Shown here piece after piece: positions 7,788 through 14,307 of a stretch of DNA of 32,992 bases. Made by a program: the position numbers and the translations under genes. The notes beneath the pieces were generated by a model. It had not been told where the DNA came from, ran no database searches, and saw nothing but the letters and a program-made list of their open reading frames with translations. The number at the start of each line of letters is the position of its first letter. The stretch's first letter is position 1. This DNA comes from a candidate division KSB1 bacterium (GTDB taxonomy: Bacteria > Zhuqueibacterota > Zhuqueibacteria > Residuimicrobiales > Krinioviventaceae). The stretch spans positions 1-32,992 of the forward strand of contig JAPDQV010000028.1 of assembly GCA_034505495.1 (NCBI GenBank). The letters run 5' to 3'.

Positions 7788-9221
7788 ATGGTTGAGGTTG
7801 GAGAAAACATCTTTATCATCGACGGGCGTTACGTCATTCGCAAGACCAGTCGGAGATTGCGCGAGACGCTCGGCGCGGAAAGCGAAGCACAACTGGTCGG
7901 GAAGACTTGTTATCAGATTTTTTTTCATAAAGATCAGCCCTGCAAAAACTGCCCGGTTCAACGTTCCATTGCCAGGCGCGCGCCCCTACAGGAAGAGCTG
8001 ATGGATCCGATTCGATTGAAACGCCGAGTAAAAGCGACGCCGGTCATCAACGGCGACGGCGTTTCGGCGGTGATCGTGGACTGCATCGATGAGCATACGG
8101 CCGCGGCGCTCTCCACGCTGGAACCGCATGCCGGCGGGCAAGGCCGGGAACCTATGCCGACCATCAAGCCGATGCCGGATGCCGAGCCGGTGCGCGCGGT
8201 CTTGGTGGACGGAAAATTCACCATTTTGTTCATGAACAGCGCCGCCAAAGCGCTGATGCCATCGGGATTACAGAGCGGTGTGGGGCACCTTCTCTTTTCC
8301 GTCCTGCCTTTCTATAATCAGCCGCAGGTGCGTTCTCTTTTGGAAAGGTTTGCCGGCGACCGCCGTCGGGAAAGTTTTTCCTTCCTTCATCCCCTTGCCT
8401 ACGGCGGAGAAGCCGTAGAGTATACGTTCATTCGCCTGCCGTTGGCGGGCAAGCCGGATGCTTTGCTCCTGCTCAGCCGCACGAAAAGCAGGATGCAGGA
8501 CATTCATTCCGACCTGCTGCATCGAGAAAAAATGCATCTGCTGAGCCGATTCGCGGCCAAGATTGCCCACGACTTTCGCAATTATCTTGCCCCCATGTCC
8601 ACCGATATCGAATTTTTAAAGAGCGACATGATCAGCGTTACCAGTCTCGACGGCATGTTCGAGTTGTTGGAATATGTCGAAAAGCTGCAGGGCAAGATCA
8701 ACGAGATGGTTTGCGCGCTGGAAACTTTGGAAGCGCTCAAGCCTTATCGGCCGGAAAAAGTGGAAGAGATCGACTTGGGCAAGCTGATCACTCGCGCCGC
8801 CGCTGCCGCGCTGCTCAGTCGTCCACATCCATATAACGACATCATCGTGGCGCCGAACGAGGCGCTGCCGACGATCATGGGGATCGAAACGCATCTGGAG
8901 AAAGCGCTGGTCGATTTGTTCCGCAGCCTGTTGAATATGGCCGGAGAAAACGGTCGCCTGCGCATCTCTGCCCACCCTTTGGACGAACAGAATGTACTGG
9001 CAATCGTTATTCAAGTCAACTCGCCGCTTGACGGCTTTGTCGATGTCGGGACGTTGATGAACGAATTTGTTTCGGGCAAAGAGCCTCTCATCAAAAACCG
9101 TCTCGGCTTTCTTACGGCATACGGAGTGGTGCTGAACCATAACGGGTCGTTGACCTTCTCTCGCAAAGAGAACGGACGATCGGAGATCATCATTAGGCTG
9201 CCCAGGCTGCAGAGGGCGTAA
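7788..9221 (+). CDS. PAS-domain histidine kinase-like protein with degenerate ATP-binding domain
   Basis: A 477-residue soluble protein without membrane segments. An N-terminal PAS domain (GENIFIIDGRYVIRK) carries a Cys-rich loop (GKTCYQIF...KDQPCKNCPV), and a second PAS-like region follows at about residues 135-240. The dimerisation domain has an H-box, AKIAHDFRNYLAPM, with phospho-acceptor H261. The C-terminal domain aligns with HATPase but its boxes are eroded: the N-box asparagine position reads RSLLNMA, the DxGxG box is replaced by VNSPLDGF, the F-box FEPF is missing and GxGLG is reduced to NRLGFL. It therefore probably binds ATP poorly or not at all, though the final fold (NHNGSLTFS, IIIRLP) remains. 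ATG at 7788 lacks a clear ribosome-binding site; an in-frame TAA at 7734 rules out a long extension. First gene of a three-gene operon. Confidence 0.85.
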   Translation: MVEVGENIFIIDGRYVIRKTSRRLRETLGAESEAQLVGKTCYQIFFHKDQPCKNCPVQRSIARRAPLQEELMDPIRLKRRVKATPVINGDGVSAVIVDCIDEHTAAALSTLEPHAGGQGREPMPTIKPMPDAEPVRAVLVDGKFTILFMNSAAKALMPSGLQSGVGHLLFSVLPFYNQPQVRSLLERFAGDRRRESFSFLHPLAYGGEAVEYTFIRLPLAGKPDALLLLSRTKSRMQDIHSDLLHREKMHLLSRFAAKIAHDFRNYLAPMSTDIEFLKSDMISVTSLDGMFELLEYVEKLQGKINEMVCALETLEALKPYRPEKVEEIDLGKLITRAAAAALLSRPHPYNDIIVAPNEALPTIMGIETHLEKALVDLFRSLLNMAGENGRLRISAHPLDEQNVLAIVIQVNSPLDGFVDVGTLMNEFVSGKEPLIKNRLGFLTAYGVVLNHNGSLTFSRKENGRSEIIIRLPRLQRA

Positions 9222-9269
9222 TTCGTTTGAGTATAGCGCCGCTGTATCTGCGGCGGCCGGAGGGAATTC

Positions 9270-10310
9270 ATGACGCCTCAGGAACTCAACGAGTTCCAGG
9301 AGCTGGTAGTCGATCAGGAGCTGCGCATCCGCGAATGGAGCGGCGGACTCTTTGCATATAAAGAGCTCGGTCGTGCGCCTGCGCCGGGGGGAAAACTATC
9401 CGACGTGCTTGGTCCCATTTGGGACGAAACGGTCAGGCAGCTTTGCCGCGAGGCGTTGGAAAAGGGTCGGACAGGCAATTTCATTTACGAGGGTCGGCAC
9501 GACGGCAGCCGCATCTCATTGGATATCGAAGCCGCCCCGAAGGTGGAAAACGAGCACATCTTCGGTGTGGTGTTGACCATTCGCGACGTGACTGTTGCCA
9601 GACGCTTCGAACAGCATCAGGTGCTGCGGGAGCGGATGAAGATCGTCGGCAGATTGGCGACGCAGATTGTCCACAGCATGAACAATCCGATTGCCGCGGT
9701 GCTGAATTCTCTGGGCGGTTTGCTCATGGAAGACTTTACGCGGATGGAGCCGAAGCGGCTGCAGCAGGAGCTCAAAGCGGTGCAGGAGCAAATTTATCAA
9801 ATCGCTTTGGTCACCAATTCCCTGGCCGCTTTTGCCGGCAATTCGGAACAGAATTTCAAGCTGATCCAGCCGAACCGTATTGTGGAAAATACGGTGCATT
9901 TGATGCGGCTCTTGTACGCTTCCAAACCGATCGATTATCGGTTAGAGTGCGCCGAAGATCTGCCGCGCATTTTGGGCAACGAAGTGACGCTGGAACAGGC
10001 GCTGATCAACATCTGCCGTAATGCCGTCGAGGCGATGAACTATGAAGGCGTCCTGACGATAACAACCGGAAAAGATCCGCAGTTTACCGATTTCATCAAC
10101 ATTACTGTATCCGATACGGGAAACGCCATCCCAGAAAGCGAGCGAATGGCGGTTTTCGAACCTTTCTACACGACCAAGGAGGGACACCAGGGATTGGGAT
10201 TAACGGTTTGTTACGGCATTATTTCCAGCCACAACGGAAATATCGAAATCACTGCAAATTCGGACAAGGGTACGGCAGTCATCATCTCTCTGCCGATTGC
10301 GAAAATCTAA
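9270..10310 (+). CDS. PAS-domain sensor histidine kinase (NtrB-like)
   Basis: A 346-residue cytoplasmic kinase. A PAS domain occupies about residues 10-115 (the LTIRDVTVARRFEQH end is typical), then a HisKA domain with GRLATQIVHSMNNPIAAVL (H135) and a full HATPase: N-box NICRNAVEAM, G1 box DTGNAIP (second glycine replaced by alanine), F-box FEPFYTTK and G2 GLGLTV. The residue after the phospho-acceptor is Ser where HEINN/HEIRN kinases have Glu. ATG at 9270 has GGAGGG seven bases upstream. It lies 48 bases after the first kinase and directly before the NtrC-type regulator, so it probably phosphorylates that regulator, alone or through the partner kinase. Confidence 0.9.
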   Translation: MTPQELNEFQELVVDQELRIREWSGGLFAYKELGRAPAPGGKLSDVLGPIWDETVRQLCREALEKGRTGNFIYEGRHDGSRISLDIEAAPKVENEHIFGVVLTIRDVTVARRFEQHQVLRERMKIVGRLATQIVHSMNNPIAAVLNSLGGLLMEDFTRMEPKRLQQELKAVQEQIYQIALVTNSLAAFAGNSEQNFKLIQPNRIVENTVHLMRLLYASKPIDYRLECAEDLPRILGNEVTLEQALINICRNAVEAMNYEGVLTITTGKDPQFTDFINITVSDTGNAIPESERMAVFEPFYTTKEGHQGLGLTVCYGIISSHNGNIEITANSDKGTAVIISLPIAKI

Positions 10311-10332
10311 GGAGGAGAAGGGTCATTTGTCT

Positions 10333-11730
10333 ATGCAGCAGGAAAAAATATTGATCATCGACGACCAGGAGCAGGTGCTCAAGTCAATCGGCGAGCTGTT
10401 GAAACGTTCCAACTACCATTGCATCACCGCAAAAAGCGCTGCGGAAGGCATGGTTTTGCTGCAGAAAGAGCGGCCAATGGTGGTCATTACCGATCTGCGT
10501 ATGGAAAAGGAAAAGTCGGGCATAGAAGTGTTGGAACAGGCCAAGGCCATCGACCCCGAGGTGGTTGTACTGCTCTATACCGCTTACGGCGATGTGGCGG
10601 TGACGCGCGAAGCGTTTATCAAGGGCGCGTTCGATTTCATCCCGAAAGTGATTCAAACTCATCACGACATTCTGGTGCCGGTGGAACGGGCGTTCAAATT
10701 TGCCCGCGTCGTCAAGGAAAATCGGCTGCTCAAAAGCCAGCTCAATCTGGAGCAGGAGAGCACATTCTTCGGCGCCGTCGCCGTCAGCCGAGTGATGCTC
10801 GAGCTGTTCGAAAACGTCAAGCGGATTGCGCAGACCCAGGCGAACGTCATGATCATCGGCGAAACCGGCACAGGCAAAGAGGTCATTGCCCGCGGTATTC
10901 ACCATTACAGCCGGCGCGCGAGCGAATCGTTTGTGCCGGTGGTCATCAGCGCGTTGCCGGAAAGCCTCTTGGAAGGGGAACTCTTTGGCCATGTCAAAGG
11001 CGCGTTTACCAACGCCACCACCGACAAGCCGGGGCTTTTCGAGGCCGCCGATAAAGGAACCATCTTTTTGGACGAAATCGGCGAAGTACCGATCGAACTG
11101 CAGCCCAAGCTGCTGCGGGTGCTGGAGGAGCGCAAAGTGCGGCGCATCGGCAGCGTGAAGGAGCGGGACATCGACGTGCGCATCGTCAGCGCCACTAACC
11201 GCGACCCCCAGCAGCTGATCGAAGAGGGCAAGTTGCGCTCCGATCTCTTTTATCGGCTCAACGTCGTCAGCATCGAAGTGCCGCCGTTGCGCGAGCGCCG
11301 CGAAGATGTGCCCATTTTGGCCTACCATTTTCTCAAGAAATTCCGCAGCCAGGGTCTGGTAGAAGTGGAAAAGTTTACGCCGGAAGCGCTGATGGTGCTG
11401 CAGGAGTACAATTGGCCGGGAAACGTGCGTCAGTTGCGCAATGCCGTGGAAAGTGCTGTTGCCGTAGCCACCACGCCTGAGATTCGTGTTGAAGATCTGC
11501 CGGCCTTTTTGCGACCCGCCCAGCGCAAGGTGATCGTCGATACCTCGGAGAATCTCGACTTTAAAACCGCAAAAGAGCAGTTGATCCGCAATTTTGAGCG
11601 GCAGTATCTGGAAGAGTTGCTGAAAAAGCACAACAACAACATCAGCAAAGTCGCTGCAGAAGCAGGTTTGAACCGCAAGTCCATCTATCGCATGCTGGAG
11701 GATCTGAACATCGAGATCCGAAATAAATAA
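10333..11730 (+). CDS. Sigma-54-dependent response regulator, NtrC family
   Basis: A 465-residue protein with three domains. Receiver (residues about 5-125): ILIIDDQE acidic pair, phospho-acceptor D54 in VITDLRM, and the conserved lysine in FIPKV. AAA+ domain: Walker A GETGTGKE, sigma-54 contact loop GAFTNA (usual GAFTGA), Walker B GTIFLDEIGE, and the RLNV-PPLRERREDV and WPGNVRQLRNA regions. C-terminal Fis-type helix-turn-helix: NNISKVAAEAGLNRKSIYRM. The start could be TTG at 10327, 11 bases after AGGAGG, or ATG at 10333, 10 bases after GAAGGG; I use the ATG. The upstream extension to 10297 overlaps the kinase gene and is unlikely. Third gene of the signalling operon, with a terminator 27 bases after the stop. 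Confidence 0.93.
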   Translation: MQQEKILIIDDQEQVLKSIGELLKRSNYHCITAKSAAEGMVLLQKERPMVVITDLRMEKEKSGIEVLEQAKAIDPEVVVLLYTAYGDVAVTREAFIKGAFDFIPKVIQTHHDILVPVERAFKFARVVKENRLLKSQLNLEQESTFFGAVAVSRVMLELFENVKRIAQTQANVMIIGETGTGKEVIARGIHHYSRRASESFVPVVISALPESLLEGELFGHVKGAFTNATTDKPGLFEAADKGTIFLDEIGEVPIELQPKLLRVLEERKVRRIGSVKERDIDVRIVSATNRDPQQLIEEGKLRSDLFYRLNVVSIEVPPLRERREDVPILAYHFLKKFRSQGLVEVEKFTPEALMVLQEYNWPGNVRQLRNAVESAVAVATTPEIRVEDLPAFLRPAQRKVIVDTSENLDFKTAKEQLIRNFERQYLEELLKKHNNNISKVAAEAGLNRKSIYRMLEDLNIEIRNK

Positions 11731-11756
11731 GTCGGCCGATCTGCTATAACTTTAAT

Positions 11757-11783
11757 AATCCCGCATCCTGCGGGATTTTTTTT
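11757..11783 (+). terminator. Rho-independent terminator of the kinase/regulator operon
   Basis: AATCCCGCA (11757-11765) pairs perfectly with TGCGGGATT (11769-11777) around a 3-base loop, followed by a run of eight Ts. Confidence 0.92.
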
Positions 11784-11847
11784 GTCCTTTTCATGAACGC
11801 TTGCATCATTTTCCGGAACCGCTTGTGTGGATTGCATTAACCGTTTT

Positions 11848-11864
11848 GCGGCATTTGAGTGGCA
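11848..11864 (+). promoter_or_regulatory. Possible sigma-54 promoter before the single receiver gene
   Basis: GGCATTTGAGTGGC has the invariant GG (11850-11851) and GC (11862-11863) at the correct 10-base separation, but the -24 lacks the preceding T and the -12 reads TGGC rather than TTGC. It shares GGCAT-N5-TGGC with the candidate at 12819. The transcript would begin near 11875, leaving a leader of about 150 bases that includes a GCCGGC repeat hairpin (11940-11962). Weak evidence. Confidence 0.28.
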
Positions 11865-12023
11865 TCGGCGCCACAACCAAGGCTTGCGGCCGGAAGAGGA
11901 ATCGTTTTAATTGCATAAGAAACAAAGCAGATAACGATAGCCGGCGTGCAGATGATGCCGGCATGATAATTGAAAAAGGCATCGCGTACACAGAGATTCA
12001 ACGAACCATTCTGAGGAACGATC

Positions 12024-12434
12024 ATGGAAAGGGCGAAGACGATAGTTATCGGCACCTTGGATCATCAGATTTTCGCAAATCTGAACACGCATCTGGCCTC
12101 CGCCGCATATGAGGTTCGACTGGTGCAAAGGGGGTTGCGCATTCTTTCAGAAATTCTCGACCAGGAAGTGGATCTTTTAATTTTGGATCTTGATTTGGCA
12201 GGAGTGATCGGCATCGAAATTTTGCCGTTGATTCGCCGCCTGCGGCCGCGGTTGCCGATCATTCTCATCACCGACGATCTGAATTTGCGCATTCGTAAAA
12301 TGGCGGCTGAACTGGGGGTCAGCTATCAGGCTTACAAACCGGTCACCCCTTCGGAAACCGAGGCGATCATTACGGCCGCAGAACGACTGATCGAAAAAAG
12401 CTCTTCCCTCAGCTGCCCGGCAATTATGAATTAA
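12024..12434 (+). CDS. Atypical single-domain response regulator (receiver) protein
   Basis: A 136-residue protein made of one receiver domain: DLLILDLDLAG with D55 in the phospho-acceptor position, PIILITD as the beta-4 strand, and K105 in YKPVTP. The usual acidic pair after beta-1 is absent: the sequence is TIVIGTLDHQ where normal receivers have VDDD, so the Mg-binding pocket is incomplete and phosphorylation may be altered or lost. There is no output domain. ATG at 12024 has a GAGGA element close upstream. It stands between the NtrC-type operon and the structured RNA region, and its stop codon directly abuts the first RNA element. Confidence 0.8.
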   Translation: MERAKTIVIGTLDHQIFANLNTHLASAAYEVRLVQRGLRILSEILDQEVDLLILDLDLAGVIGIEILPLIRRLRPRLPIILITDDLNLRIRKMAAELGVSYQAYKPVTPSETEAIITAAERLIEKSSSLSCPAIMN

Positions 12435-12507
12435 GGCCGCCGGTCGACTCGCCAAGTCATCCTGCACCGGCGGCCCGGGTCGCTCAGGAGAACAGACTCC
12501 GGCGACG
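12435..12507 (+). ncRNA. Candidate structured RNA element, copy 1
   Basis: Outer stem GGCCGCCGGT (12435-12444) pairs perfectly with ACCGGCGGCC (12466-12475). Inside it is a small hairpin, GACT-CGCCA-AGTC (12446-12458), followed by ATC. Straight after the outer stem comes CGGGTCGCTCAGGAGAA (12476-12492). The latter can start a second hairpin, GTCGC (12479-12483) with GCGAC (12502-12506) and GGAG with CTCC inside. Copy 2 at 12861 keeps the inner hairpin and the trailing motif while the outer stem changes sequence but still pairs, which indicates a conserved RNA fold. No known riboswitch class was recognised. It is followed by a terminator and no gene. Confidence 0.6.
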
Positions 12508-12579
12508 CAAAAATTTACGCATTTCCACTTCTGTTGTCAATTCAAAACATCTCAAGACATTACTTTCCTCCTTCCAATG

Positions 12580-12611
12580 ACTGCCTTCCCCCCTCGGAAG
12601 GCAGTTTTTTT
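12580..12611 (+). terminator. Strong rho-independent terminator downstream of RNA copy 1
   Basis: ACTGCCTTCC (12580-12589) and GGAAGGCAGT (12596-12605) form a perfect 10-bp stem with a 6-base loop, followed by seven Ts. It closes either the receiver transcript or a short RNA made of copy 1; only about 70 non-coding bases separate it from copy 1. Confidence 0.92.
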
Positions 12612-12815
12612 AACAACTGTCCCCTTCTCCTCTTTTTCTGCTGAAGAAGTGTTGACCAACAGGGACAAAAGGCAGGTGAAACGGGTGCTTCCATGGTCGA
12701 TGTGCTTTCCTCATGAGTGCATATCGGTTTTTGAGCCGGGTTATAAGATTTTAATTATTAATAAATAATGATTGGCCTGAAATAATGTGGACCAAGCTTC
12801 TCAATGGACACATAC
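12612..12815. other. Non-coding stretch, nothing recognised
   Basis: About 200 bases between the terminator and the sigma-54-like promoter. A 63-codon open frame crosses it but starts inside the terminator hairpin and has no ribosome-binding site or protein-like composition. The last part (12745-12775) is very A/T-rich, as often seen upstream of promoters where IHF or similar proteins bend DNA for sigma-54 activators. Confidence 0.4.
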
Positions 12816-12818
12816 CGT

Positions 12819-12836
12819 TTGGCATAGACTTGGCTT
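12819..12836 (+). promoter_or_regulatory. Sigma-54-like promoter driving the fn3 / surface protein operon
   Basis: TTTGGCATAGACTTGGCTTT region: the -24 element TTGGCA (GG at 12821-12822) and the -12 element TGGCT (GC at 12833-12834) are separated by the required 10 bases. The deviation is TGGC instead of TTGC at -12. Transcription from about 12846 would start just before RNA copy 2, and the adjacent operon encodes a sigma-54 activator. Confidence 0.42.
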
Positions 12837-12860
12837 TAAAGGGGCTGAGTGAAATCAAAA

Positions 12861-12932
12861 GCTGGTCGATAGGACTCGCCAAGTCATCTCTATTCGACCG
12901 GCCGGGTCGCCTGGGAGAATGATCGTGCGGAC
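12861..12932 (+). ncRNA. Candidate structured RNA element, copy 2, in the 5' leader of the fn3-protein gene
   Basis: The outer stem GCTGGTCGA (12861-12869) pairs with TCGACCGGC (12894-12902, one wobble), continued by TAG (12870-12872) with CTA (12890-12892) across a bulge. The enclosed hairpin GACT-CGCCA-AGTC (12873-12885) and following ATC are identical to copy 1, and CGGGTCGCCTGGGAGAA (12903-12919) matches the copy 1 trailing motif at 14 of 17 bases. A partial second stem, GTCGC with GC(G)GAC (to 12932), can form. The element begins about 15 bases after the predicted sigma-54 start and ends about 90 bases ahead of the ATG at 13022, the position expected of a cis-acting riboswitch or protein-binding leader. 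Confidence 0.62.
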
Positions 12933-13021
12933 AAATGCGCAAACGTCCTTGTCTCATCGGCATTCTTCCCGAACAGTCGCTTGTGGAGAGCAGAATGAGG
13001 ATTTTCAAAAGGAGGTTGTTT

Positions 13022-14287
13022 ATGAAGAATGCCGGATCGGCTGCAGCGTTACGGTTGCAGAAAAAGAAGGTTTGGCTCGGTTGGGTCTTGGCAACGGTTC
13101 TCTTCTTTTTCGCCTCTGAATCTTTCAGCGGCAGCCTCATCGCTACATGGAATCCCAACAAAGAAGAAGACCTTGCCGGATACAAAGTTTATTACGGTAC
13201 GGAATCCGGCAAATACACGGTGGAAAAGGATGTCGGCAACCAGACCGTGTTTGTGGCCGAGAACCTGACTGACGGCCAGACTTATTATTTTGTCGTCAAA
13301 GCGTATGACTTTGCCGGCAATCTCAGCGGTCCCTCGCAGGAGGTGAGCGGAGTGCCCGGAAAACCGATCCTGGTAGCGCTCTATCAGCCCAACGGCATCA
13401 AGCTGGTATGGACGCCGATCGCCGAAGCGCAGAGTTACCAGGTCTACAAAGTGGACAAACCCTACGAGCCTAACGGGATTTTGGCCGCCACGCTGACCAG
13501 CGCGGAAAAAGAATATTTCGATCAGGACTACAAGGAAAGCAGTGGTAAGGAATGCTATTATTATGTGCGCGCGCTGAAAAATGGGCAGCCGGTCTATGAG
13601 TTCGAAAGAGTCGGCGCCTACAGTTTTAATCTGAAAACCGGTTTGAATTTGGTCTCTTTGCCCCTCGTCCCGGCCGATTCGACGGTTCAGGCGGTTTTCG
13701 GCGATCAGTTGACCGGCGGCGAAGGCGCACCCGAAGCCGATCAACTGCGGCTGTGGAAAGGCGACCAATACTATACGGTGTGGTATTACAAAGGTCCGGC
13801 TGCACCGCAGGGCAAATGGGTCGATGCCGCTACAGGTCTCGAGTCTAAACAGGTGATCGATCCGAACATCGCCTTTTGGGTCAAGATTCAAAAGGGTCAC
13901 CAGGACAGCCTGGTCACGCTGACGGGCAAAGTTCCGGTTGATTCCAATCGGGTTATTCGATTAGCGAAAGGATTCAACTTTGTCGGCTCTTGTTATCCTT
14001 CGGTCGTCTCCTTAAAGGATACCGAGCTTTACCAGGACGGCGTGGTGAAAGGCGGTTTGGGAAGCGGCAATTCGGATATTGTCAGGGCCTGGGCTGACAG
14101 CGCTTATGTGAGCGCTTGGGTGGTCGACGGAACCGGCGGACCATTGGACGGCACCTGGATGGATCAGAGCGGCAAAAAGGAATCATCCATCCAATTCCAG
14201 CCGGGAAGAGGTTACGTCATTTGGATCAAAGGGGATCGGTCGAACACGGTGTGGACCTATCCCAATCCGATGTATAAAAAAGAATAG
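13022..14287 (+). CDS. Secreted fibronectin type III domain protein
   Basis: A 421-residue protein. ATG at 13022 follows AAGGAGG by six bases; the frame is open back to 12935 but that part overlaps the RNA leader and lacks a signal. A basic N-terminus and hydrophobic stretch (VWLGWVLATVLFFFASESFS) form a signal peptide. Then come two fibronectin III domains, about residues 38-115 (SLIATWNPNKEEDLAGYKVY, then TDGQTYYFVVKAYDFAGN) and 120-205. The C-terminal half has two similar repeats beginning GLNLVSLPLVPADSTVQAVF and GFNFVGSCYPSVVS, a beta-rich region also met in FCB surface proteins. No C-terminal sorting domain is evident. It is 20 bases ahead of the next secreted protein and shares its leader. 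Likely a matrix or surface adhesion protein. Confidence 0.82.
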   Translation: MKNAGSAAALRLQKKKVWLGWVLATVLFFFASESFSGSLIATWNPNKEEDLAGYKVYYGTESGKYTVEKDVGNQTVFVAENLTDGQTYYFVVKAYDFAGNLSGPSQEVSGVPGKPILVALYQPNGIKLVWTPIAEAQSYQVYKVDKPYEPNGILAATLTSAEKEYFDQDYKESSGKECYYYVRALKNGQPVYEFERVGAYSFNLKTGLNLVSLPLVPADSTVQAVFGDQLTGGEGAPEADQLRLWKGDQYYTVWYYKGPAAPQGKWVDAATGLESKQVIDPNIAFWVKIQKGHQDSLVTLTGKVPVDSNRVIRLAKGFNFVGSCYPSVVSLKDTELYQDGVVKGGLGSGNSDIVRAWADSAYVSAWVVDGTGGPLDGTWMDQSGKKESSIQFQPGRGYVIWIKGDRSNTVWTYPNPMYKKE

Positions 14288-14307
14288 CTGTAGAGGAGGA
14301 AAAAACC

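Noticed and set aside
10384..11631. Long minus-strand open frame of 415 codons
   Set aside because: It lies entirely antisense to the NtrC-type regulator, whose domains are unambiguous; no family resemblance in the antisense product.
12577..12768. 63-codon open frame
   Set aside because: It begins within a perfect terminator hairpin, has no ribosome-binding site and an unlikely composition.
12435..12932. c-di-GMP-I (GEMM) riboswitches
   Set aside because: The trailing CGGGTCGC recalls part of GEMM, but the GGGCAAACC/GACGCAAAGCC core and the tetraloop-receptor pattern are absent from both copies.
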